NCBI GenBank assembly: GCA_017619335.1
Contig: JAFZSP010000062.1
Location: 18,836 to 82,835 of the forward strand
From: Bacteroidaceae bacterium
GTDB taxonomy: Bacteria > Bacteroidota > Bacteroidia > Bacteroidales > Bacteroidaceae
DNA length: 64,000 bases
Direction: 5' to 3'
In this document: positions 53,632-62,590 of the stretch, piece after piece
Position numbering within the stretch: position 1 is the stretch's first letter
How the letters are laid out: each line of letters starts with the position of its first letter
Notes under the pieces: generated by a model
The model's input: only the letters and a program-made list of their open reading frames with translations
The model's database searches: none
Told to the model about the DNA's origin: nothing
Made by a program: the position numbers and the translations under genes

Positions 53632-55695
53632 TTACCAGCCAGGGTTCTGTGTGAGTCCGTATCCCTTCTGAATTTCATCACGGGAGACGGGATCCAGATA
53701 CCACTTGTTGTCCCACTTGGTCCACCAGATGCGGGCTCCGTTGACAATCTGCGGCTTCTCATACTCAAACTTCGGCCACGGCGTGCTGGGATCCCAGTTG
53801 GTGTCAACGTCGTTGCCGTCGGCATCTTTACCCATACGGTTGCCGTTGGCGTCCAAGCGGTAGATCACAATCTCGTGCAGCGGCTTGGTGAAGAGATCCT
53901 GACGCTTGCGACGAACCATATCGTACAGACGGTCACCGCACTCGGCACCGATTTCACAGTTGCGCTCGCGCAAGATTTCGTCGATGAGGTTCTCCTTGTT
54001 GGTGGTCAGGTTCAGACCAGGGTTCATGGTTTCTATGCGACCCAGACCCACGCGGCTGCGCACCACATGCAGGTCATCCAGTGCACCTGCAAGGTCACCA
54101 GTCTCGGCTTTGGCCTCAGCACGGATAAGGTACATCTCGGCCAGACGGATGTAGGAGATGCCAATATATTCGTCGTTCAGCTTGTCGTTGGAGTAGTCCA
54201 GCATCCACTTGAACTTCCTGTAACCGGAAGCCACATCGTCATTGCCCTCGGCACCGAACTGTTCGGGAGCAGTGCGCATAGCTCCGTGATACCAAGTATC
54301 TATATAGGTGAAGCCGTTATAGTCACCCACCACAGCAGAGGGGAACGACTGACGGGGCACCACCATGGTCTCGTACAGGCGCGGGTCACGGTCTGCAAAC
54401 ATATCAATTCCATTGGGGTTCTTGCCCGGTCCATAGATGTCGGCGTATGGGAAGTTGCGGCCGTCTGCCATACCGAAGCACTCCATCAGCTCGTTGGTGG
54501 GGACGGCGCCGCCCTGACGGTAACAGTCGATGGCGAATCCTTTCCAGCCCCAACCCCATGAGTTCTGGCGCTCGCCGTTCACCACTTCGTCGCTGAAGTA
54601 TTGTGTAGGGTGAGCATCGAAGATCTTCTCGTGACGCGTCTCGTTGTTGCGGTAGCGGTAGGCGCGGCGGTAGGCCATGCGGTAGCCACCCTCGTCCTGT
54701 GTGGCAGGCTGGATCAGCTGGTAATAATTGCCATGAGCCTCGTTGTCGGCGAAGAAGTCATTGCAGTACTGCAGACAGCGGTTCCACAGTGTGGGATCGG
54801 CCTTTCCGAACCAGACGTGCAGGTCATTCTCGAAGCCTGTCGGCTTTTTGGTGTAGGTGAGATAAGGTTGCTCATTGTTGAACAGCGGAGATGCAGCAAA
54901 CATCCACACTTTGGCACGCAGTGCGCGGGCAGAAGCTTTTGTCAGGCGGCCAGACCACTGACCCACGTCGGCATCGGGAACGTTCCAGATGTAGCCGGGT
55001 TCGTTGATGGCACACTGAATCAGGGAGTCAATGAATTCCACCGTCTGCATGGCTGTGGAACGTCCACCGGTGAAGCCTTCGCCCACCTCGTAGGCCTTCT
55101 TGACCAGACACAGACCACCGAAATTGCGGAAGGCATCAAAATAACGGCTGGCCATAATGGTGTAGGCCTCGCCGCGCAGGCGGCTCTTCTCGGCATCCGA
55201 CATATCGGGCACACGGTCAATATTCTCTATCAGTTGCCAGCACTTGCGCACGGTCTCATAGATGGACACGCGTCCGCCGGCGTCACTGTTCAGGCCCTGA
55301 CCATCGGGGTCACTGGGACTGCCCTTGGTGGAATAGGAGAATTTGCCCTGGAGATTACCGTCGTCAGTGTCCTGAGCGTCCTCTGTCAGCAAACCGGGAT
55401 AGTAGCTCTGCTTGGGGCCGCCCCAGCTGACGTAGCAGTGATAGGAGTCTGAGAGCACATCGATGGGGGCACCGTTCATCATATTTCCGGAGGTGTAGGT
55501 GCAGTAGATCTGCCCATAGGCACTCCAGAGGAAATTGCGGGTGTATTCGGCTTTGGAGAACACTGTATCAATGTTCACGTCCACGCCAGGCGCTTTCTCC
55601 AGGAAGGCATTACCCACATTGATATCATCCACACACGCGGTGAACAAGCTGGTGGTCACTGCCAAAGCCAAAATATATTTAAAGAACTTTTTCAT
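53632..55695 (-). CDS. SusD/RagB-like lipoprotein (locus 2, first pair)
   Basis: A 687-residue lipoprotein from the ATG at 55695 with lipobox LFTAC (Cys21). It carries the SusD fold (FLWSAYGQIYCTYTSGNMM, LRGEAYTIMASRYFDAFRNFGGLCLV, SYIRLAEMYLIRAEAKAETGDLAGALDDLHVVRSRVG) and ends LTQNPGW like its neighbour. It is about 120 residues longer than the second SusD, mainly by central insertions that could shape the glycan site. It lies 39 bases below its SusC partner. Confidence 0.94.
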   Translation of the reverse strand: MKKFFKYILALAVTTSLFTACVDDINVGNAFLEKAPGVDVNIDTVFSKAEYTRNFLWSAYGQIYCTYTSGNMMNGAPIDVLSDSYHCYVSWGGPKQSYYPGLLTEDAQDTDDGNLQGKFSYSTKGSPSDPDGQGLNSDAGGRVSIYETVRKCWQLIENIDRVPDMSDAEKSRLRGEAYTIMASRYFDAFRNFGGLCLVKKAYEVGEGFTGGRSTAMQTVEFIDSLIQCAINEPGYIWNVPDADVGQWSGRLTKASARALRAKVWMFAASPLFNNEQPYLTYTKKPTGFENDLHVWFGKADPTLWNRCLQYCNDFFADNEAHGNYYQLIQPATQDEGGYRMAYRRAYRYRNNETRHEKIFDAHPTQYFSDEVVNGERQNSWGWGWKGFAIDCYRQGGAVPTNELMECFGMADGRNFPYADIYGPGKNPNGIDMFADRDPRLYETMVVPRQSFPSAVVGDYNGFTYIDTWYHGAMRTAPEQFGAEGNDDVASGYRKFKWMLDYSNDKLNDEYIGISYIRLAEMYLIRAEAKAETGDLAGALDDLHVVRSRVGLGRIETMNPGLNLTTNKENLIDEILRERNCEIGAECGDRLYDMVRRKRQDLFTKPLHEIVIYRLDANGNRMGKDADGNDVDTNWDPSTPWPKFEYEKPQIVNGARIWWTKWDNKWYLDPVSRDEIQKGYGLTQNPGW

Positions 55696-55712
55696 AATCT
55701 TCAATTTCTAAT

Positions 55713-55751
55713 AATTCTGAATTGTGAATTGAGAATTGTGAATTAGAAATT
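55713..55751 (+). repeat. Heptad-periodic array (GTGAATT)
   Basis: AATT recurs at 55713, 55720, 55727, 55734, 55741 and 55748, an exact 7-base period. It covers the gap and the last codons of susC. Confidence 0.9.
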
Positions 55752-58700
55752 CACTTGCACACCAAAGTTAAACACGCGAGTCATCGGATAGCGCAGTCCG
55801 TAGTCCAGACCGGAGCCGGGGGCTTCGGGGTCGTTGCCCTTGAAGTCGGCGAAGGTCAACAGGTTCTGTCCGGAAGCGTAGAAACGGATGTAGTTAAGCA
55901 ATGGCATCCAGCGGGGCTTGTTGATGGTGTAACCCAACTCCACGTTCTTCAGACGCACATACTTGGAATCGATGATCCAAGCGCGTGAATCAAGGTTGTT
56001 GTTACCACGGCTGGCGAAGGAGATACGCGGCAGGATGGCACCGGGATTGTCCTCTGTCCAGGAGTTGTCGGCCACCCACTGTGTCAGGGCGGAGGTGTTG
56101 GTGGAACCGAACTGGTCACGGAAGTAACCGTTCAGCTGGCGGCTGGTGTTGGCTGCACCCACCCAAAGCATGGAGAAGTCAAAGCCCTTCCAGTTCAGGC
56201 CGGCGTTGACAGACCAGGTGATTTCGGGGTTCTCGGGATAGCCCAGGGGCTTGCGGTCGTTGGTGTCGATTTTGCCGTCACCATTCAGGTCCACATAGAC
56301 AGCATCACCATACTTCAGATCCACCAGCTGTTCGGGCATATCTGCATCGTAGGCTGCCTTGTAACGTTCCTCTGTGCCAGGCTGATAGAGCTCAAAGAGG
56401 TCATAGCCGAAGCGCTGTCCCACGGGGAGACCCGTCTGACTCAGGTAGTCATACAAGGGCGGCACTTCCAACATCTCAATAATTTTGTTGCGGGCAAAGG
56501 CAATACTTGGGCTGATGTAATAGTGGCAGGACCCGATGCGGTCTGCCCACTTCACGGTCAGCTCATAACCGTGGTTCTTCACGCGGCCCTCGTTGACGCG
56601 GCTTCCGGGCAGGCTGGTGACAGCCGGCAGCAGAGAAGCGTTGGAAACAAGGATGTCCTTGCGGTCCTCCCAGAAGAAATCTACATTCACCGTCAGACGG
56701 TCTTTCAGGAAGGCGGCGTCCAGACCCAGGTTGATCTTCGTGGCCGTTTCCCAGGTCACATTCGGGTTACCGGCTGTCAGCTCCTTCACGGCTTGGAGCC
56801 AGTTGCCGCTGGTACCGAAGTTGGCACCGCGGTTCTGTGGGTTACCCGTCATTGATCCCTGGTAGAACTGCCATTGACCGGGCAGGTAGAGGAAGCGGGC
56901 GCCGTTGGTGTTGTCATTACCGACCTTACCCCACGAACCGCGCAGCTTCAGATAGCCTACGTATTTCTCAATGGGCTTCCAGAACTTTTCATTGGAAGGA
57001 ATCCAACCTGCAGAGAAAGAGGGGAATACACCGTAGCGCTTGCCCTCGGCGAAGTTCTCGGAACCATTGTAACCGATATTCAAATCCAGGAGGTAGCGGG
57101 TGTCATAGTCGTAGGTGACGCGCCCCACCAGACCTACATAACCTTTCGGAATGGAGCGATAGAGGCTGTTGTCGGAATCCCAGGGGTAATAGGTCTTGCT
57201 CTGGTTGTACAGAGCCAGGGCGCCCACGTTGTGCTTGCCGAACTTGCGGGCGTAGTTGAAGCTGGCTTCTGCATACCAGTTACGGTTGCCCCACTTGCTC
57301 TCGCCGTAAGGGATGGGCCAGGTGATGTTTTCCTTGCGCAGCACTTCCTTGTTGCCGTCGAGTGTGGCCACGTAGGTGACACCAGTGCCGAAGCCCCTCT
57401 GGCGGTTCTTCTGGGCGGTGTAGTCGGTATTGTAGGAACCCTTCACCTTGAAGTCCAGACCCGGGGTAAGGAAACTCATATCCAATTTGTACTGCAAGTC
57501 CAAGTTCAGGACGTTCACGCTCTCGTTCAGGTAACCCAACTCATAGTAGTTGGACAGCGCGTCACGGTCGTAGGGACCCACCAGGTTCTTGTCTGCAATG
57601 ATGTGACGGCCCTCGTCATCCACTCCGATACCAGCGTAGGGCGTGGCACCCTGCAGGTAACGGAAGAGGAAGCCTTCACCGCCACCCATCGTGGTGCGGT
57701 TCTGGACACGTCCGCCCAGTGTCATGGAGAGCTGGCTGTAACGGGAAATATCGATATCGAGGTTGGCACGATAGTTGAAACGGTTATACTTGAATGTCTC
57801 GTCGTCGTTGGCGGAGAACGTCTTGAAGAGGGAGTTCTGGTTCAGGAAACCGGCAGAAACGAAGTATTTCACGCGGTCTGTACCGCCCTTCACATTCACG
57901 TTCACTTGCTCCTGCCAGGCGGCATCTTTCATCATATAATTGATCCAGTCTGTGTTGGGGAAGGTGACAGGCATGTCGCCCGTTCGGAAATGCTCCATCA
58001 CGTCCTGAGAGAAGCGGATACCGCAGTTGGCAATGCCGCCTTCCTCAGGAGAGAGCGAGTAGGGCGTGTAGTTGGCGATGGTAGTAGAGCCGGGCCACTG
58101 ATTCACGGGCAGAGCATCTGTGATGGCCGTGTAGTTCCACATCTTTCCGTAGGTATAGGAATCTGCGAAATCTACGAACTTGGAAATCTGCTGCACTGCC
58201 GCACTGGCTGTGACACTGACAGAGGCCTTGCCCGTGGTACCGCGCTTGGTGGTCACCAGGATAACACCGTTAGCACCGCGCACACCGAAGACGGCTGTGG
58301 CAGAGGCATCCTTCAGGATGGAGATGTCTTCAATTTCATTCGGGTCCAACTGGCTGAACGGACGTTCCACGCCATCCACCAGCACCAGCGGGTCGGCACT
58401 GTTCAGAGAACCCGTACCACGCACTCGGATAACTGGCTCGTCGGCACCAGGCATACCAGACGGCTGCACCACGGTGATGCCAGGCAGCTTACCCTGCAGG
58501 GCGTTGCTCACGTTGGCCACCGGCGCCTTCAGCAGTTCCGCACCGCCCACCGCAGAGACGGCACCCGTGATGGTGACCTTCTTCTGCTGACCATAGGCGA
58601 TGACCACCACTTCATCCAGCGCCTTCGTGTCGGGCTGAAGCGTAATCACCATGCGGCCCGCCTTTGCGCGCTGACGCTGCGTCAGGAAGCCCATGAAAGA

Positions 58701-58931
58701 GAATTCCAACGTAGCGCCACGCGGTACATCCGACAGACGGAAGTTTCCGTCCAGGTCCGTGACCGTACCAGACTGCTTGCCCACCACCTTGACGGCGGCG
58801 CCATACAGTGGTTCGCCGGTCTCATCGTTGACCGTACCTTCCACCATCTGAGTCTGGGAAAACGCTACAGAGGGCAGTAGGCACAGCAAGGCCCACAGAC
58901 CCAAGAGATAGGTTTTACTTCTTTTCTTCAT
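55743..58931 (-). CDS. SusC-like TonB-dependent transporter (locus 2, first pair)
   Basis: A 1062-residue transporter with signal peptide ending VAFSQ, a full carboxypeptidase-regulatory domain (VEGTVNDETGEPLYGAAVKVVGKQSGTVTDLDG), the TonB-region transition LDEVVVIAYGQQKKVTITGAV, a plug (ISILKDASATAVFGVRGANGVILVTTKRG) and a barrel ending FGVQVNF. It heads the four-gene SusC/D series of locus 2 and has its own promoter. It is the likely main importer of this locus. Confidence 0.95.
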   Translation of the reverse strand: MKKRSKTYLLGLWALLCLLPSVAFSQTQMVEGTVNDETGEPLYGAAVKVVGKQSGTVTDLDGNFRLSDVPRGATLEFSFMGFLTQRQRAKAGRMVITLQPDTKALDEVVVIAYGQQKKVTITGAVSAVGGAELLKAPVANVSNALQGKLPGITVVQPSGMPGADEPVIRVRGTGSLNSADPLVLVDGVERPFSQLDPNEIEDISILKDASATAVFGVRGANGVILVTTKRGTTGKASVSVTASAAVQQISKFVDFADSYTYGKMWNYTAITDALPVNQWPGSTTIANYTPYSLSPEEGGIANCGIRFSQDVMEHFRTGDMPVTFPNTDWINYMMKDAAWQEQVNVNVKGGTDRVKYFVSAGFLNQNSLFKTFSANDDETFKYNRFNYRANLDIDISRYSQLSMTLGGRVQNRTTMGGGEGFLFRYLQGATPYAGIGVDDEGRHIIADKNLVGPYDRDALSNYYELGYLNESVNVLNLDLQYKLDMSFLTPGLDFKVKGSYNTDYTAQKNRQRGFGTGVTYVATLDGNKEVLRKENITWPIPYGESKWGNRNWYAEASFNYARKFGKHNVGALALYNQSKTYYPWDSDNSLYRSIPKGYVGLVGRVTYDYDTRYLLDLNIGYNGSENFAEGKRYGVFPSFSAGWIPSNEKFWKPIEKYVGYLKLRGSWGKVGNDNTNGARFLYLPGQWQFYQGSMTGNPQNRGANFGTSGNWLQAVKELTAGNPNVTWETATKINLGLDAAFLKDRLTVNVDFFWEDRKDILVSNASLLPAVTSLPGSRVNEGRVKNHGYELTVKWADRIGSCHYYISPSIAFARNKIIEMLEVPPLYDYLSQTGLPVGQRFGYDLFELYQPGTEERYKAAYDADMPEQLVDLKYGDAVYVDLNGDGKIDTNDRKPLGYPENPEITWSVNAGLNWKGFDFSMLWVGAANTSRQLNGYFRDQFGSTNTSALTQWVADNSWTEDNPGAILPRISFASRGNNNLDSRAWIIDSKYVRLKNVELGYTINKPRWMPLLNYIRFYASGQNLLTFADFKGNDPEAPGSGLDYGLRYPMTRVFNFGVQVNF

Positions 58932-59028
58932 TGATAAAAGTTTTAAAAAAGGATAATTATTGTGATTATTTTCTTCAGTAAAGTGACATTTTTTAGAGGA
59001 AAAGTGCCATTTTCACACTTTTTTCTCT

Positions 59029-59037
59029 GCAAATATA
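59029..59037 (-). promoter_or_regulatory. -7 element for the locus 2 susC operon
   Basis: The minus strand reads TATATTTGC, about 98 bases before the susC ATG. No clear -33 box is found, as expected if an ECF sigma or other activator is needed. Confidence 0.55.
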
Positions 59038-59142
59038 GTATAAATTCCCGTTTCCCTCCTAATTTTTTTAAACCAAATTATAAAAAATGATACATTTTTG
59101 TGTAAAAAAAGGACATTTCCCGAAAAAAGGAAGCTCAAAAGT

Positions 59143-59158
59143 CCACGCGCGTACATTA
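59143..59158 (-). repeat. 16-mer TAATGTACGCGCGTGG, copy 2
   Basis: The same 16 bases as 44571-44586, on the minus strand, 12 bases from the 59171-59223 hairpin. Confidence 0.7.
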
Positions 59159-59170
59159 ATATAAATAAAG

Positions 59171-59223
59171 TAGGAGGTGAACACTAATCAGAGTTGTTTG
59201 CCTCTTTTTGTGTTCACCTCCTA
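59171..59223 (-). terminator. Long-stem hairpin after GH43
   Basis: A perfect 14-bp inverted repeat (TAGGAGGTGAACAC at 59171-59184, its complement at 59210-59223) with a 25-nt loop. It starts 15 bases after the GH43 stop on the minus strand and is followed by CTTTATTTATAT. It probably separates the upstream enzyme unit from the susC promoter. Confidence 0.65.
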
Positions 59224-59238
59224 TGATTATGGAAATCC

Positions 59239-60903
59239 TTATTCGAATCGGAGGGATTCCAGAGTGCAGAGGGATTTGTCGGGGACTGTGGAACTGAACT
59301 TCAGGAAGAGGGCGTGTTTGCCGGTGAGGTGGCCCAGGTCGGGTAGGAGGACCTTCACTTCTGTGGGGTTCTGTGGCATATCCTCGGTCAGTTGGATGGT
59401 GCCCAGGAGGGTTCCGCCCTGTGAGGGCCAGGGACGGTCGGCGAAGATCTCAATGGTTCCGGCGGTGCCTGCGGGGATGAGGGTCAGCAGCAGCGCAGCG
59501 TCCTCACGGCCGTGGGTGGTGGTGAAGTTGAAGTACTTGTAGCCCACAATGGAACCGGCGGTGTTGTTCACCACAGGATTGATGTTGTTATGCAGGGCGT
59601 AGGGCGCTTCCAGATTGTCGGCGGTGCCGTAGGCGGCAGCCACGTAGGAGCCGAAGAAGCGGTTGTTGGGCCACTCGTGGATGGCGGTCTTGGGACCGGT
59701 GTACCAGCAGGCAATGCCGGCGGGGTGACGTTCCAGCGGGTTCAGGCCGTCCAGGGAGAAGCCTTCGGAGGTGTATTCGCCCTCACTGATAACGACCTTG
59801 CCGCCCTTGCCGCCTTCCACGCTGACCTGTATGGGTGCCACCATTGCCTGGCGTGCGTACTCGTCGGTACCGGTCTGGCGGTGGTAGAAGACGTACCACT
59901 GGCCGTTCACCTCACAAATACTGCCGTGGGTGTTGCCGTCAACGGTGGCGGTGGCGATGGTGTCACCTTGTTCGTTGATGTCGCGGGCACGGGCGTCGAT
60001 GATGGTGCCGCCATAGGTCCAGGGGCCGAGTGGGTAATCACTGTAGGCGTAGGCCAGGGTGTAGTTGGAAACGGGCAGTCCGTACTCGCCGTCCTTGGTG
60101 AAGCGGCTGTAGATGAAGACGTATTTGTCCTGAATCTTGCGGATACTGGATGCCTCGAAGAAGCTGAAAATGCCGTCTTGATGGCGTCCGCTAATCATGT
60201 CTTCCACCATTTCCGTGCCGGGCTTCACTGTCGCCATCGTGGCGGGATCCAGCTCGGCGGCGTACGAACGTTCGAAACCCCAATAGCCATATATGCGACC
60301 ATCGTCATCCACGAACACTGCGGGGTCAAAGCGCAGGATGCCGTCCGTCTCATAAGGGTTCTCCTGACTCCAGTTGCAGACTTCAAAGGGACCATCCGGA
60401 CGGCTGCTCTTGCACACCATTCCGTTGCGGCCGCCGGCCTGGTTGTTGGGATAGAGATAATAGGTCTTGGTGCCGTCCTCTGCTGTCACCATCGTGACGT
60501 CGGGAGCATAGAGGACGTCGGCCAGGCTGTCGGGACTCAGCAGTTCGCCCGTGGCATTCTTGTTCACACTGAATATAATGCCGTCATAACGCCACTGCGT
60601 CAGGTCTTCCACGGGTGCCGACCACACCACCTGGTCACGACCACAGTAGGCGGTCACCAGATTGTCGTGGGAGCCATACACATAGACGCGGTATTTCCCA
60701 GGCTGGTCGGGGTCTTCAAAGACGTAGGGCTCCCCATCGGGGATGTGTTCCCAGAGGGGTAGGAACGGGTTGCCGGGAGTGGTGATGACATCCTGCACTG
60801 CCATCTGCTTTTCTGAACAGGAAGAGAGGACCACGGAGCAGGCGGCTCCAGTCAAGAGGCATAAGATGCCACCAATGAATCTTTTCATTTTCAGTCGTTT
60901 CAT
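59239..60903 (-). CDS. GH43 glycosidase lipoprotein
   Basis: A 554-residue lipoprotein (lipobox VLSSC) with a five-bladed GH43 propeller. Candidate catalytic residues are the Asp in YVFEDPD, the Asp in LYAPDVTMV and the Glu in FFEASSIRKI; GSICEVNGQWYVFYHRQTG is the typical fourth-blade motif. Residues of about 420-554 form a beta-sandwich like a CBM6 module. Members remove arabinofuranose or xylose side chains. The start is the ATG at 60903 or 60888. It starts three bases after the GH29 stop, so the two are cotranscribed. Confidence 0.88.
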   Translation of the reverse strand: MKRLKMKRFIGGILCLLTGAACSVVLSSCSEKQMAVQDVITTPGNPFLPLWEHIPDGEPYVFEDPDQPGKYRVYVYGSHDNLVTAYCGRDQVVWSAPVEDLTQWRYDGIIFSVNKNATGELLSPDSLADVLYAPDVTMVTAEDGTKTYYLYPNNQAGGRNGMVCKSSRPDGPFEVCNWSQENPYETDGILRFDPAVFVDDDGRIYGYWGFERSYAAELDPATMATVKPGTEMVEDMISGRHQDGIFSFFEASSIRKIQDKYVFIYSRFTKDGEYGLPVSNYTLAYAYSDYPLGPWTYGGTIIDARARDINEQGDTIATATVDGNTHGSICEVNGQWYVFYHRQTGTDEYARQAMVAPIQVSVEGGKGGKVVISEGEYTSEGFSLDGLNPLERHPAGIACWYTGPKTAIHEWPNNRFFGSYVAAAYGTADNLEAPYALHNNINPVVNNTAGSIVGYKYFNFTTTHGREDAALLLTLIPAGTAGTIEIFADRPWPSQGGTLLGTIQLTEDMPQNPTEVKVLLPDLGHLTGKHALFLKFSSTVPDKSLCTLESLRFE

Positions 60904-60906
60904 ACT

Positions 60907-62523
60907 TTATTTTGCGATTTTCAGGACGGGAGCTATCTTGTTGCAGGGTTTGGGCAGGGTGACTTCCAGGCCTTCGGCGGTTTGGCGGGCTTTCAACTTT
61001 CCGTGTCCAAGGAGGGTGACGCTGTTGATGTTTTTCTTCAGGGCGGTGTTGCCTTTGGCCAGGGATTTGATCACGAGGCGGCCGTCCTCTGGCCATCCCA
61101 TAGCGGTGACATAGAGGTGTTTGGCAGTCTGATTGAAGCGGATATCACGCGCGTCCATATTACTGTACTGACCGTCGTTGAAGCCCTGTGCATTGAGCTT
61201 GATGGCTTTCTCGGCCACGGGGCCTTCTCCGAATTTCACCCAGGGCCTTGTGCCGAAGATACTCTCTCCATTGACTGTCATCCAGGCTTCCAGGTCATCC
61301 AGGATGACGGCTTCTTTCTCGTCGTAGGTGCCGTCTGCACGGAGCGGAATGGAGAGCAGCAGGCAGCCGTTCTTGGAGACGATATCCACGAGCTGCTTGA
61401 CCACAGTGGCGGCACTCTTGTAGTGTCCGCGCTCATAGATGCCAGTGTCGTAGTGCCAACCGCCGATGCAGTTACAGGTCTGCCAGGGCTCCGGGATAAT
61501 CTCGTTGGGGGCGCCACGTTCCACGTCCCAGGTGAGTGCACGGCGCTGGTCATCGCTGAGAATCTTTCCGAAGACCACGGCCCGCGGATTCTTGTTATAC
61601 ATGTGTGTGGCAATCTTCAGACCGCAGTCACTGATGGGGTAGAAGGGTAACACGGTGACATCGAAATAGATGAGGTCCGGCTGATAACGGTTGATGGCGT
61701 CCAGCGTGCGATCATAGAAGTTGGTAACAAACTCCTGTGACGGAGGGCAGGCACCGTGGCTCCAGTCCCACTGTCCGTGGATGGCTCCGTTGTCCCACGA
61801 GCCCTTGCTCATCGGATGATGTTGCTGATAAAGCATCTGCGGATCTAGACCTTCCCACCATTTGCCCTTGCCGTCTTCCTTGGTCAAGTTGCCATCATAA
61901 TAGACACCTGCCTTGGGGCCTTCGAGGTCGTAACGCTGTGCGGGTTCATACCAGGTCCAGGCGTGGTCGGCGTGGAAGGAGATTCCCAGGGGAAGGCCCA
62001 CTTTCTTGGCAGCCTTGGCCCACTCGTCCAGCACATCACGCTTGGGGCCTATGTTTTGTGAGTTCCAGGGCTGGTACTTGGAGTTCCAGAGGTCGAAGTT
62101 GTCATGGTGATTTCCCAGGGCGAAGAAGTATTGGGCGCCGCAGCGTTTATACTTTTCCAACAGGGCTTCGGGGTTCCACTTCTCGGCCTTGAACAGGGGC
62201 AGGATATCCTTGAAACCGAACTCAGAAGGATGGCCGTAGTGTTCTACGTGGTATTTGTACTTCCAGTTACCCTCCATGTACATCTCGCGTGCCATCCAGT
62301 CTCCGCTGCCTTCCACGCACTGTGGGCCCCAGTGTGCCCAAATGCCGAATTTGGCATCACGGAACCACTCGGGTGTCTGATGGGTCTCAAGAGATGACCA
62401 CGTGGGTTGGAACTGCCCCGTCTGCATGGGCTCATGTGCCTCGCTGACAGGGATTTGATACGGTTGTGCCATCATCGCCACAGCGGCGCCTGCAACCAAG
62501 ATACTTGCGATTATTCTTCTCAT
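60907..62523 (-). CDS. GH29 alpha-L-fucosidase (locus 2)
   Basis: A 538-residue secreted fucosidase with signal peptide ending AMMAQ. The family motifs are WFRDAKFGIWAHWGPQC, YFFALGNHHDNFDLWNSKYQPWNS and the nucleophile D288 in DLIYFDVTVLP. A C-terminal beta domain follows (about 440-538). It differs strongly from the GH29 of locus 1 and lacks its discoidin domain, so the two probably have different linkage preferences. It lies 67 bases below the hydrolase-DUF3237 gene. Confidence 0.92.
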   Translation of the reverse strand: MRRIIASILVAGAAVAMMAQPYQIPVSEAHEPMQTGQFQPTWSSLETHQTPEWFRDAKFGIWAHWGPQCVEGSGDWMAREMYMEGNWKYKYHVEHYGHPSEFGFKDILPLFKAEKWNPEALLEKYKRCGAQYFFALGNHHDNFDLWNSKYQPWNSQNIGPKRDVLDEWAKAAKKVGLPLGISFHADHAWTWYEPAQRYDLEGPKAGVYYDGNLTKEDGKGKWWEGLDPQMLYQQHHPMSKGSWDNGAIHGQWDWSHGACPPSQEFVTNFYDRTLDAINRYQPDLIYFDVTVLPFYPISDCGLKIATHMYNKNPRAVVFGKILSDDQRRALTWDVERGAPNEIIPEPWQTCNCIGGWHYDTGIYERGHYKSAATVVKQLVDIVSKNGCLLLSIPLRADGTYDEKEAVILDDLEAWMTVNGESIFGTRPWVKFGEGPVAEKAIKLNAQGFNDGQYSNMDARDIRFNQTAKHLYVTAMGWPEDGRLVIKSLAKGNTALKKNINSVTLLGHGKLKARQTAEGLEVTLPKPCNKIAPVLKIAK

Positions 62524-62590
62524 AACTACTTTAATTTCCGCGACCTTAGGTCACATAAATACTATAACTTCTTTAACTTCTGAAAGAACA

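Larger units (their letters stand above)
58932..59238. other. Regulatory gap between GH43 and susC
   Basis: About 300 non-coding, AT-rich bases. It holds a susC leader of about 95 nt, the -7 element at 59029-59037, the 16-mer at 59143-59158 and the 14-bp-stem hairpin at 59171-59223. Confidence 0.75.

Noticed and set aside
56874..58880. 668-codon plus-strand open frame
   Set aside because: Entirely antisense to a clear SusC gene; composition is that of a shadow frame.
59512..60762. 416-codon plus-strand open frame
   Set aside because: Antisense to the GH43 gene, rich in Val/Gly/His/Ala as typical shadows, with no recognisable motif.
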